Shown here in pieces: positions 35,412 through 43,404 of a stretch of 64,000 nucleotides of DNA. The notes beneath the pieces are model-generated. The model worked only from the letters and a program-made list of their open reading frames with translations, searched no databases and was not told the origin of the DNA. The first letter of the stretch is position 1; every line of letters begins with the position of its first letter. This stretch comes from Gynuella sp050296195 (lineage in GTDB: Bacteria; Pseudomonadota; Gammaproteobacteria; Pseudomonadales; Natronospirillaceae). The stretch lies in the NCBI RefSeq assembly GCF_050296195.1, contig NZ_JBNKRB010000024.1. One strand, written 5' to 3'. Position numbers and translations under genes: made by a program.

Positions 35412-35904
35412 AAGCCAAGTATGTTTCTTTTATACCTAGCGCACTAAAAACTTCATTAATTTCAAACATTGTATTCGACAAAGTCTCTGTAAGAATTCCC
35501 TCTAGTCCGTAACATTCTTCTGAATAGACTTTATCACTGTATATCGTTTCATCAGTGTATTCTAAGCCAGATTCAGACCATTTTTGAACATATTCAAATA
35601 TTTCATCAAAGGTGGTTTGGTGCCCTAATGAATGACAGTAATCATTTCTGATTTCGTTAATATCAAGACAGATATTTCCAATCCACTGAGGCATTGGGCT
35701 ATTAGCCACACATTCATCGATTTTTTTGGGAAATGACCATTTCCAAATTTCATCACCGAAACCAATATGCTCTAATATTTTAGCAGTCATAGCTTCGATC
35801 ACTAGATGACCCTTTAAAATTAGGCTAATGATGTCGTCGTCTTTAAATGCTGAGCTTAAGTGGTAATCAATTGTCGGTTCTGCTTTTGGTTTTCTTGGTG
35901 GCAA
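35410..35904 (-). CDS. HEPN-domain protein, candidate RNase
   Basis: A 164-residue helical protein. LVIEAMTAKILEHIGFGDEI is the first conserved helix pair and DINEIRNDYCHSLG (residues 81-94) carries RNxxxH at Arg86-His91, the catalytic motif of HEPN ribonucleases used in toxin and defence systems. It starts at TTG 35904 with AGGGGA 8 bp upstream. No MNT antitoxin partner is next to it; the neighbours are a kinase and a nuclease-like gene. Family fold is moderately supported; RNase activity is inference from the motif. Confidence 0.65.
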   Translation of the reverse strand: MPPRKPKAEPTIDYHLSSAFKDDDIISLILKGHLVIEAMTAKILEHIGFGDEIWKWSFPKKIDECVANSPMPQWIGNICLDINEIRNDYCHSLGHQTTFDEIFEYVQKWSESGLEYTDETIYSDKVYSEECYGLEGILTETLSNTMFEINEVFSALGIKETYLA

Positions 35905-35927
35905 GATATATTCCCCTTAACAGTTTG

Positions 35928-35945
35928 CGGCCAAAAGTGGACTTT
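35928..35945 (+). repeat. Module-boundary motif, copy C
   Basis: CGGCCAAAAGTGGACTTT, a diverged copy about 60 bp downstream of the kinase stop. Confidence 0.5.
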
Positions 35946-36005
35946 TAACGCCCGCATTTGTGGCTGGTTTGGAGAGTAGCGTAAAACCAGTCCGACAACA
36001 TGCGT

Positions 36006-37022
36006 TTATGCATTGTTTGAGCTAATTATTTTGAAGAACTCAGAAGCTACCTGACTATCAGATAGTTCTTTGTGGCAATTTTCTTTCACTTTTCTTCCAT
36101 TTTTTTTGTATTCAATAATCCATCCATTCTTTTTACGTTGCTTTTGAAGCCCATAGCTTTCGCCATTAATCCCAGTGCCTACCCATGAGTCATTATCAAT
36201 TGGCCGCCAATCAATAGGAATGCCAATCTTTTCTAATGCTTGCCTGAACTCGCTTGCACTTTGAAACCGCTTTCTAGGATCATTGTTAATGGCTTTGTTT
36301 ATAACCGTCTTTATTTTTCTTGGGATATAAGGCTGATAGCACCTTTCTGGATACTTATTGGCTTTTACAGCTGCTTGCCACTCACCGACTGTTGTAAAGT
36401 TGAATTCAACCATGGGAATATTGTTTATGAGTCGAAATAAAGTAATACCCATAGCGTATACATCGCTAAGTTTATCCATGGGATTACCTTCTATGACCTC
36501 TAGTGGCTGGTGAGGTCGATAACCCATCGTATCTGAAGGGTCAACATGGTAGTCTAGCGCCAACCCGAAGTCTGATAATTTCGCCTCCCCATTATCTCCA
36601 AACAAGATGTTCCCAGGCTTAATATCTCTATGAAGCACATTGCTATTGTGGGCATGTTCTAACCCCAAAAGAGCTTCAGATACGATTCTCAGCGAATCTT
36701 GGATAGAAATAAATCGATTTTCTAAATGTTTTTGAATTGAGCCTTTCGCCAAATATTCCATAGCTATGTAAACGCACGGAGTACCTTCATAAACGAAGAC
36801 ATCAACTTCTTTCACATCAACGATATGCTTGTGTCTACAAGCTTCCAGTGTTTGAGCTTCTTTAACGGCTTCCACAAACTTTTCAGGTTTCGGAACTTTT
36901 ATTAGCTTTATGGCCCTGTCGGCTTTCAGGAGAGGGTCATAGGCTTGAAATACAAAACCAAAATTCCCATTTCCTAAAAAATTAACGACATCAAATTTTC
37001 TGATCTTGTCAGGCTTTTTCAT
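36006..37022 (-). CDS. Ser/Thr protein kinase (Hanks type)
   Basis: A 338-residue soluble kinase. All core motifs are present: Gly-loop GNGNFGFV (17-24), AIKLIK with Lys39, HRDIKPGN (131-138), SDFGLA (150-155), and YRPHQPLEVIEG in the activation/P+1 region, then DVYAMGITLFRL. After the kinase fold (about 10-280) there is a short C-terminal module NGWIIEYKKNGRKVKENCHK that I do not recognise. No transmembrane helix or PASTA repeat. ATG 37022 overlaps the stop of the preceding gene (ATGA), so the two are coupled. In a defence island such kinases typically signal phage sensing to an effector; substrate unknown. Confidence 0.9.
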   Translation of the reverse strand: MKKPDKIRKFDVVNFLGNGNFGFVFQAYDPLLKADRAIKLIKVPKPEKFVEAVKEAQTLEACRHKHIVDVKEVDVFVYEGTPCVYIAMEYLAKGSIQKHLENRFISIQDSLRIVSEALLGLEHAHNSNVLHRDIKPGNILFGDNGEAKLSDFGLALDYHVDPSDTMGYRPHQPLEVIEGNPMDKLSDVYAMGITLFRLINNIPMVEFNFTTVGEWQAAVKANKYPERCYQPYIPRKIKTVINKAINNDPRKRFQSASEFRQALEKIGIPIDWRPIDNDSWVGTGINGESYGLQKQRKKNGWIIEYKKNGRKVKENCHKELSDSQVASEFFKIISSNNA

Positions 37023-37471
37023 AATAGGAACCATGCAACCAGTGCCGCGTCTTTAGTCGCTTTATCCCAATATGGTCGATGCTGGCCGATGTGAGCATCT
37101 ACATAGGCATAAACATCATCTTTTTTCGTAAGGCCAAATTTTGTTGCATTTATACCTTGACTGGTAAAATGACCGATTGAGATATTTTTCTTGTTACAGC
37201 ACAGATTTAAAATCCCGAGTGGGAAGATAGAATTCTGAATTGGCTTTGTTGAGCTGTGCGTTAATGGCAGCTTATAGCCAACTGCATTGGGAGTATGCTT
37301 ATCAAGAAGCAAGCAAATCTGGGTTTCAAGCCACCCGGCGGTAGATGCCACATCTAGTGCTTTAGGGTAACTGATCTTGTCTTTCTCAACAAATGTGACA
37401 TCGGCTCCATTTTTCTCAAGCACGCAATATCTAAAGTCATTGGTTGTAAAGTTAAATCCTATATTTTTCAA
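37019..37471 (-). CDS. Hypothetical protein, RNase H/RuvC-like fold suspected
   Basis: A 150-residue protein translated just before the kinase with ATGA overlap; AGGAGG lies 5 bp before TTG 37471 (a GTG at 37474 is closer). Features reminiscent of the RuvC/RNase H-like fold: a first beta strand IGFNFTTNDFRYCVLEKNG, a helix followed by NAVGYKLPLT, and a C-terminal helix with acidic residues DKATKDAALVAWFLL like the end of RuvC-type and DUF3010 proteins. Canonical first-strand Asp is not obvious, so it may be inactive or mis-assigned. The kinase-coupled position is the firm observation. Confidence 0.55.
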   Translation of the reverse strand: MKNIGFNFTTNDFRYCVLEKNGADVTFVEKDKISYPKALDVASTAGWLETQICLLLDKHTPNAVGYKLPLTHSSTKPIQNSIFPLGILNLCCNKKNISIGHFTSQGINATKFGLTKKDDVYAYVDAHIGQHRPYWDKATKDAALVAWFLL

Positions 37472-37602
37472 CACATCCTCCTTTCAGTGTGATTTATACA
37501 TAACAGCTTACTAGACGGTAGCCGCATTTCCCGAAACTAAACGGATGACGTCTAATTCTGACTGCCAAGAATTTTATAGCATATTAAAAAACAATCAGCC
37601 TA

Positions 37603-37620
37603 CGGCCATTAGCGGACATT
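37603..37620 (+). repeat. Module-boundary motif, copy D
   Basis: CGGCCATTAGCGGACATT, 13 bp downstream of the helicase stop and between the HamAB-like pair and the kinase module. Confidence 0.7.
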
Positions 37621-37632
37621 ACTCGAAAATCT

Positions 37633-40600
37633 CTAATGTATTACAAATGGGTCTGCACTTGGTCCCCAGTAAATGATATCGACAAAATTTGGATTGCCAT
37701 TCACTTGAACAAAATAAACACCTTTATCGCACAAAGAGTATCTTGCGTTCAAATGCCCAACATTTTCACCCTCTGAGGACAATACTAGCGTCAAGTCATC
37801 ACCATTGCCCCACAGTTTCATTTGAGCACCAGCGACGGCTGTAAAACCCTCTCGCCAAATAACAGAGCTTTGCGTAGGTGAAGATGACCATACAGACTCG
37901 GAGGACGGCTGAAAACCAAGAACAAAATCCCACCATAAACTTGAAGTCTCAGGTGTTGGCCAATCACCAACAATAGAAAGATCAAATACCTGATCTGAAT
38001 TCAGCCAAACCTTTAGTTCATTACTATTAGCAAAGTTAGCATTTGTAGTTTCAATCGCATTTATCGCAGCTTTTCTGGAGCTAAACCCTGCCTGCATTAA
38101 CATTGCAGCACTTCTATTTAAAGTGCCATTTTCTATTGCAGGAACGGCTAATCCCAACTCGTAATCATCTAAGGATGTTCCATCACTAAAACTTTCATTA
38201 TTGGCACTCGCTCGTACACGTATGGCTTCTAGTCCCCACGGTAAGCGATAGATTAAACCGTCCTCAACAAATTGGAGAGCATCATCAATATTTGTGAAGT
38301 GTTCTTCTGTCAGTGATTTTCCTTGTAGCCAGCAGGTTAATATAGCTTTCCAGTTATTTGGCAGTTTGTCAGGTGCAAAAGGAGATATTGTAAATACAAA
38401 CTCTGCCAACTGTATGATGGTTGCTATTGCTGAATCCTCGTCTTCATTCAAAATATATCCGTTGGCATTCACCAAAAGGACATTTACCTGAGATGCGATC
38501 ACGTCAAGTTGACGACCTGTTTCTAGCCCAACACCTGCTAGAAAATAACCCCGCCTTTGCGGAGCGGTGCTGTTTTCCCAGATGTGCTTGGCACGTTCTG
38601 TTATTAAAGACTCATAAAGGGTTTTAAGGTCGTTTTTGTCAAGACGGTTAAGTCGGCGCTCCCATAACGATGAGTCAAGGACAGAATCAAGTGTGTCAGC
38701 CACGTCTTCAATATCTATTTCTTCGCTACCGAGCATACTAAGAATGGCTGTATCAAGGTTGACGACATGTCTTTTCCACGCATTCTGGTTTTCTTCTACC
38801 TGCTCTTTATCTTCGTTTTCGATTTCAGGGAAGTCTAAGGACCTATTATTTGCCACATATTCAATCAGTTCATCAATATTACGGCTTCCAAGGCTCTCAC
38901 TCATCCGAACCAATAATTGGCTGACAAGTAACACCAAGCCACTTTCCATGTTTCTGGCATTTGTATCCGAGATCAGTTTTATCCATTTTCTGTGATTTTT
39001 ATTGTATTGTTCGAAAATTGGATAAAGGACAATGCCCTGTGTGTCGATAAAAGCTCTTCCGGCTCTGCCAATCACATTTTTGAATTCCGATACATCAATT
39101 GTTTTTCTGTTCCGGCTTAGCGAATAGATAATCACCGCAGTGGCGGCGAGGTTCAATCCTTGCGCAAGCGTGGGTGAAGATATCGTTATTTTAAGAATTC
39201 CCTCACGTAATAACTTTTCCATTTCTTTCCTAAAGGGAGTCGGCAAATTCCCATGATGCACAGCTACACCTATCTTTAGACATTCAACAATCGCGTGTGA
39301 TTCTCCAAGCCATTCTTTACCTAATGAAATGGCAAGTTCTATTCTTTGCATTGGAACTGATAAAACAGAGGCCAATGCTCCTCGCTTATGTAGATCGATA
39401 ATATCATTTGCAAAACTATTTACAGATTTTTTAAGAGGGCAGTAAATGAGTACAGTATGGCCATCATCTGTAAGCTTCCAAGCTGTTGCTAGTGTCAGTT
39501 CTTTATTGCTGGCGGGAAATTTTTTTGTACGATATCCGGGATTTGGTAAAGGCGGAACAAATGGCTGCACAAATCTAGGTATAAATGGATTTTCCTCACC
39601 AATGATAAAATTAATTTGGCCTGAATTTACCTGCCAGACAACCTCGCCAAACCTCAAATCTGTTGGGCGCCAAACCGATAATACAGCCTCACCATCAGCG
39701 TCCTTACGTAGCCAATTCACAAAATCCTCGAATTGATCGCCATCTGGCAATATGGCTGAAAGACAGACAATGCGTCTGCTTTCTGCATCTTCTCGCTTCA
39801 ATAGCCTCTGTATCTGGACTTCGTAACGTATCTCACGCTCGTTTAGTCCGATCATGTGACCTTCATCAAGTATGACTAACCCAATATCATCAATCAGTGA
39901 TGGATCATTTCTAAGAGCAAAGTCTAGCTTTTCGGGCGTACCAACAACGATATCGTTTGATTTCAATACATCCTGTTCAAAATCACTTGTACCAATGCTT
40001 CCATAAAGTGTAGAAATTGTCCTGCCAAGGGGCTGGAATGTCTTTCTCAAAGAGCTTTCTGTTTGCGCTGATAATGCCCTCAAGGGGGTTATAAAAAGAA
40101 TGCGTTTCCCTAATGCCAGACAGCGCAAAATGCATAATTCAGCTATTCTTGTTTTTCCAGCACTGGTGGGTAATGAAACAACAAGGTCATCAAATTCATT
40201 TACGGCACGTTTAGCACCTTCAATTTGAGAAGGCCAAAGGTCAATTTCCGATTTTTTCCGCTTGAATAATGAGGCAATAAAAAGCCATCGCAACATGGCC
40301 CATTCAGCGCTATTGGGATGTTCAGGGGTAACAGGTAACACCTTGTGAAAACTAGACTCCCATAAATCATCTATGAGATATTTTGATATTCTAAATACCC
40401 ACCATTGAGGTAGAAGGTTTAACTCTCCACAAATAGATAAAGAGTTTTCCAGCCGTGTAACGGCAAAATCTTTTAGCGGCTGACTTCCTGTTTCTAGCGC
40501 GAAAATAAATTCAAAGATAGCTGAAAAATAACTATCCGTTATGGCCTGATTTATGATTGGTATTTCTACGGATGAAACGCCAAATTCCTGAGGGGGATTA

Positions 40601-41172
40601 TCGCTATCAATATTTTCTGAAAAGCTACTTAACTGCGTTTCTATTTGTTCGGCTAAGCCTTCATCAGCCCCTTTTCCAGATAGTTTCCAGTTTATTACAG
40701 AAGCTTCCAGATCATCAAATCTTCGTAATATCAAAAGGCACAGCGTTCTTTCTATTTCAGATAAGTTTTCACCTTCCAAGTTTCTATTAATTAAGGAGTA
40801 AGCTTTTGCGGAATATCGCCCCAAGTGATAGGCAGAGGCTGATAATACTTTATGAAATCCTTTCTCCGGATTATCTGGATCGCCATTATCAACAACATCT
40901 GATATGGCAGAAGCTGATTTTTCAAAAGCTTCTCTGCAAAGATTGTCATTACCACCTAGCTCTTTTAATCGTAAAGCCAGAGATAAAAGTGAATACCCAT
41001 ATGAGAGCAAGTCATAAGAAAGGCTTCTGGCAAAGCGTGGCGCATCTTGGGGTAGTTCACCTTCTTGCCAAATCATTGATCTAGCAAGGCCACGTTCAAG
41101 TAATCGCCCTCTATAGCCTCCCGCTAAAGCGCTTCTGATCAGCGCCTCAACTTCTTCAATCGTTGAGGCCAT
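37633..41172 (-). CDS. hamB: SF2 helicase, HamB-like (Hachiman defence)
   Basis: A 1179-residue superfamily 2 helicase. After a helical N-terminal region of about 310 residues come motif I LVVSLPTSAGKTRIAEL (near 337), motif Ia TPLRALSAQ, motif II VILDEGHMIGL (near 436), motif III CLSAILPD, then in RecA2 SSPTLAQGLNLAATAVI and motif VI NVIGRAGRAF (near 700), in Ski2-like style. The last 450 residues are helical and then beta-rich. The gene overlaps the HamA-like gene by 17 bp and has AGGAG 6 bp before the ATG. Together they match the Hachiman pair, in which the helicase senses abnormal DNA and releases the HamA nuclease. It is long for a HamB; an AbpB-like or related helicase is the alternative. 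Confidence 0.78.
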   Translation of the reverse strand: MASTIEEVEALIRSALAGGYRGRLLERGLARSMIWQEGELPQDAPRFARSLSYDLLSYGYSLLSLALRLKELGGNDNLCREAFEKSASAISDVVDNGDPDNPEKGFHKVLSASAYHLGRYSAKAYSLINRNLEGENLSEIERTLCLLILRRFDDLEASVINWKLSGKGADEGLAEQIETQLSSFSENIDSDNPPQEFGVSSVEIPIINQAITDSYFSAIFEFIFALETGSQPLKDFAVTRLENSLSICGELNLLPQWWVFRISKYLIDDLWESSFHKVLPVTPEHPNSAEWAMLRWLFIASLFKRKKSEIDLWPSQIEGAKRAVNEFDDLVVSLPTSAGKTRIAELCILRCLALGKRILFITPLRALSAQTESSLRKTFQPLGRTISTLYGSIGTSDFEQDVLKSNDIVVGTPEKLDFALRNDPSLIDDIGLVILDEGHMIGLNEREIRYEVQIQRLLKREDAESRRIVCLSAILPDGDQFEDFVNWLRKDADGEAVLSVWRPTDLRFGEVVWQVNSGQINFIIGEENPFIPRFVQPFVPPLPNPGYRTKKFPASNKELTLATAWKLTDDGHTVLIYCPLKKSVNSFANDIIDLHKRGALASVLSVPMQRIELAISLGKEWLGESHAIVECLKIGVAVHHGNLPTPFRKEMEKLLREGILKITISSPTLAQGLNLAATAVIIYSLSRNRKTIDVSEFKNVIGRAGRAFIDTQGIVLYPIFEQYNKNHRKWIKLISDTNARNMESGLVLLVSQLLVRMSESLGSRNIDELIEYVANNRSLDFPEIENEDKEQVEENQNAWKRHVVNLDTAILSMLGSEEIDIEDVADTLDSVLDSSLWERRLNRLDKNDLKTLYESLITERAKHIWENSTAPQRRGYFLAGVGLETGRQLDVIASQVNVLLVNANGYILNEDEDSAIATIIQLAEFVFTISPFAPDKLPNNWKAILTCWLQGKSLTEEHFTNIDDALQFVEDGLIYRLPWGLEAIRVRASANNESFSDGTSLDDYELGLAVPAIENGTLNRSAAMLMQAGFSSRKAAINAIETTNANFANSNELKVWLNSDQVFDLSIVGDWPTPETSSLWWDFVLGFQPSSESVWSSSPTQSSVIWREGFTAVAGAQMKLWGNGDDLTLVLSSEGENVGHLNARYSLCDKGVYFVQVNGNPNFVDIIYWGPSADPFVIH

Positions 41173-41929
41173 CTAAAACTCCTTGATAAACGCTCGCAAT
41201 CAACTTCTGATGATTATCGATCTTAACTCCTACGGAGTTTTGCTTGATGTTGCCACCATACCCATCAAACGCCGCTTTTTGTAGAGAGTCTGGATTGGAT
41301 TGTGTAAAAGTGAAAAGCAAATGTTCAACTTGGTTGCCTTGAATGCCATCTACCAGTTGTGCTTTTTCAATACGATCAGCAAGTTCATACTCACCCATTG
41401 TATTAAGGCGCTCAGACATGAAGCTCAACGCATGGGGCGCGGGTAATCCATCATTAAGATCAAGCTCTGCTCTGGCTTTTTCAAGAACATCTGTGCTTAG
41501 GGCTTTATTGCCTTTTGCTTCTGTTTTCAAAAATTTTATTGTGTTGTCCTGTCGGCTGAATAAAATACCAATGACATCATCCCCTCGCATAGCCATATTT
41601 CTATGGTCACGCCAACGAAGTTTTCTAATTGGAACGGTGTAAAGCGTTTCATCCTCGATATAATCCGTTGCTGCGATTTCCCCTATATCACCTGAACGAA
41701 TCTTCTTTGCTTCCGGTATCTTTATTTTTAATTTCTCAGCGGCAGCATGTTTTCCTAGACGCTCCAAGGTACGTGCTACATAAATCGGGTCTACATAATG
41801 CTCGGGAATTAGACCCATAAGCCCTGAAACAAGATTTTGAAATTCCTCTGCTTTAACCTCAAGCTTTATAAATTCATGTGTTCCTTTCTTATGCAGACTA
41901 AAACTGGATTTTTGTTTTAACTCTAACAA
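41156..41929 (-). CDS. hamA: DUF1837 nuclease, HamA-like (Hachiman defence)
   Basis: A 257-residue protein. RSGDIGEIAATDYIE (Glu near 83), MRGDDVIGILF (Asp near 118) and FLKTEAKGNKAL (Glu-x-Lys near 137-139) form a PD-(D/E)XK nuclease core in the layout of DUF1837/HamA, where PIRKLRWRDHRNMAM is also characteristic. The start is TTG 41929 with AAGGA 10 bp upstream. Immediately downstream, with overlap, is the helicase. Predicted to degrade DNA when the helicase partner is activated by phage DNA; the function follows from the family. Confidence 0.75.
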   Translation of the reverse strand: MLELKQKSSFSLHKKGTHEFIKLEVKAEEFQNLVSGLMGLIPEHYVDPIYVARTLERLGKHAAAEKLKIKIPEAKKIRSGDIGEIAATDYIEDETLYTVPIRKLRWRDHRNMAMRGDDVIGILFSRQDNTIKFLKTEAKGNKALSTDVLEKARAELDLNDGLPAPHALSFMSERLNTMGEYELADRIEKAQLVDGIQGNQVEHLLFTFTQSNPDSLQKAAFDGYGGNIKQNSVGVKIDNHQKLIASVYQGVLDGLND

Positions 41930-41957
41930 TTACTATTTATCCTTTTAAAAAATTAAT

Positions 41958-41968
41958 AAGCGGCAATT
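41958..41968 (+). repeat. Module-boundary motif, degenerate copy E
   Basis: AAGCGGCAATT resembles the AAGCGGACATT half of the boundary motif and lies 9 bp downstream of the Argonaute stop codon. Weak on its own; listed because of its position. Confidence 0.35.
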
Positions 41969-41976
41969 GGGTGCTA

Positions 41977-43404
41977 CTACATAAAGAACCGATAGTCGTA
42001 AACATCATTAACGATATCCCCCGAATGCTTAACGACATCTGCAAAGGTTTTGGAATACTCTAATGATGCAGGTAGTGTTTTATACAAGGTGTTATTATTC
42101 CAATCGACTTTAGTAAGTGATAGGACGCTGCTACAGCTATCGTGCCAGCCACCATCGCCTGAGAATCGCCTCAGTAAAATCGGATTGGGTGTTGCTTTAA
42201 GGGCAGCCTCTTTGAACACTGGCTGGTTAGACCTTTGCATATTTACACCCGTTACGCTTCCTTGAGTCCATAACAGGCATTCGTTTCCGCTGATCGGTTG
42301 GTACGTCCCTCTTTCAATGGGATAGCCTGCGGGAAAAATACTCTTTTTGTTTTGTGATTCAGTCTTATCTACTTTCAAGCCATACCAAGGTACACTTTTG
42401 ACGACCTGTATCAATTCAATTTCGGTCTTTTCCCCGAAGGCATCAAATGCACCCTGGATTTCTTCTTCCGTAAATTCTGAAGATTTATGAATATAGAGTT
42501 TTCTTGGAATCCTTCCGCTGTGGCCATTTTGGTATAAATGTAAACTGCGAGAGAGAACAGACTGCATTTCCTGATATGAGAGGTAAGGATTACCTTTTCG
42601 GTCTGTTGTATACTCCTTGGTATCATAGGCAACAAATTCGAAACCAGTTCCGTCCGGATCAAATATCTGGCTACAACAAGTCGTATATTCGACTCCATCT
42701 TGATGCTGTTTCATGGCATAACTAAGGCCGATATAAGTTTCATCTTTATCAAAATCGGCTAATTTCCAAGGTATTCCTCCAGCTTTCGCATATATGGCTA
42801 TACTAAGACCCCACATCACATTGGCCCTACATGGTCGTGTGAAGGCTTTTTCATTGATGATTTGAACGGGTATAAGGTGTTGAGCTAACTGAGCTTTAAT
42901 GGCGTCGTGTAAATTAAAGTTTTCATACTCATAACACTCACTCCACGAAGGTGGAATGTAAATAAGTAGTACGTCAAATCTGTTTCGCCCTCTGATTAAT
43001 CCACCAATGCTCTGCAACATATTTTCGACAAGTGCAGCGCCATCCCTATTTGCGGCAAGTAAGTTACATTCATTTGACGTAGAGAATTTCAAACTATCTT
43101 CAACATCCGGAAGTGGCGTTCTAAAAACCGTTTGAAAGCCGTCATAAGGTAGATAGTAATTCGGCGCATCTTGGACTTTGGCGCTTCCTTTGAGCTCGCT
43201 TATTAGCCTGTCTAATTGAGCCAGATGTTCATTCGGTGCGAGACAGGCAAGCCTGACCTGTTTAGGAAAAGAAAGATCATTGCTGTATGGACCGTGTTGG
43301 ACTAATCCTCTTAGCGGATGCGTATCTGTTTTACTGCCGGAAAACAATAATCGTGGTTCCGGTAGTACTTTATGCGCCGATAGCTCGGATACGTTATTAG
43401 GCAT
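41977..43404 (-). CDS. Short prokaryotic Argonaute (MID-PIWI), SPARSA type
   Basis: A 475-residue short pAgo lacking N and PAZ domains. The MID region has RNRFDVLLIYIPPSW and LIPVQIINEKAF; the PIWI start is the hallmark NVMWGLSIAIYAKAGGIPWK (residues 195-214). The first catalytic Asp position of the DEDX tetrad reads YIGLSYA, with Ser in place of Asp, so the PIWI is catalytically dead, as is usual in short pAgos. ATG 43404 is chosen with GGAAGGGA upstream; it overlaps the SIR2 gene end by 8 bp, giving tight coupling. By family, it loads a short guide and recognises invader nucleic acid, then activates the partner SIR2-APAZ to deplete NAD+. Confidence 0.88.
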   Translation of the reverse strand: MPNNVSELSAHKVLPEPRLLFSGSKTDTHPLRGLVQHGPYSNDLSFPKQVRLACLAPNEHLAQLDRLISELKGSAKVQDAPNYYLPYDGFQTVFRTPLPDVEDSLKFSTSNECNLLAANRDGAALVENMLQSIGGLIRGRNRFDVLLIYIPPSWSECYEYENFNLHDAIKAQLAQHLIPVQIINEKAFTRPCRANVMWGLSIAIYAKAGGIPWKLADFDKDETYIGLSYAMKQHQDGVEYTTCCSQIFDPDGTGFEFVAYDTKEYTTDRKGNPYLSYQEMQSVLSRSLHLYQNGHSGRIPRKLYIHKSSEFTEEEIQGAFDAFGEKTEIELIQVVKSVPWYGLKVDKTESQNKKSIFPAGYPIERGTYQPISGNECLLWTQGSVTGVNMQRSNQPVFKEAALKATPNPILLRRFSGDGGWHDSCSSVLSLTKVDWNNNTLYKTLPASLEYSKTFADVVKHSGDIVNDVYDYRFFM

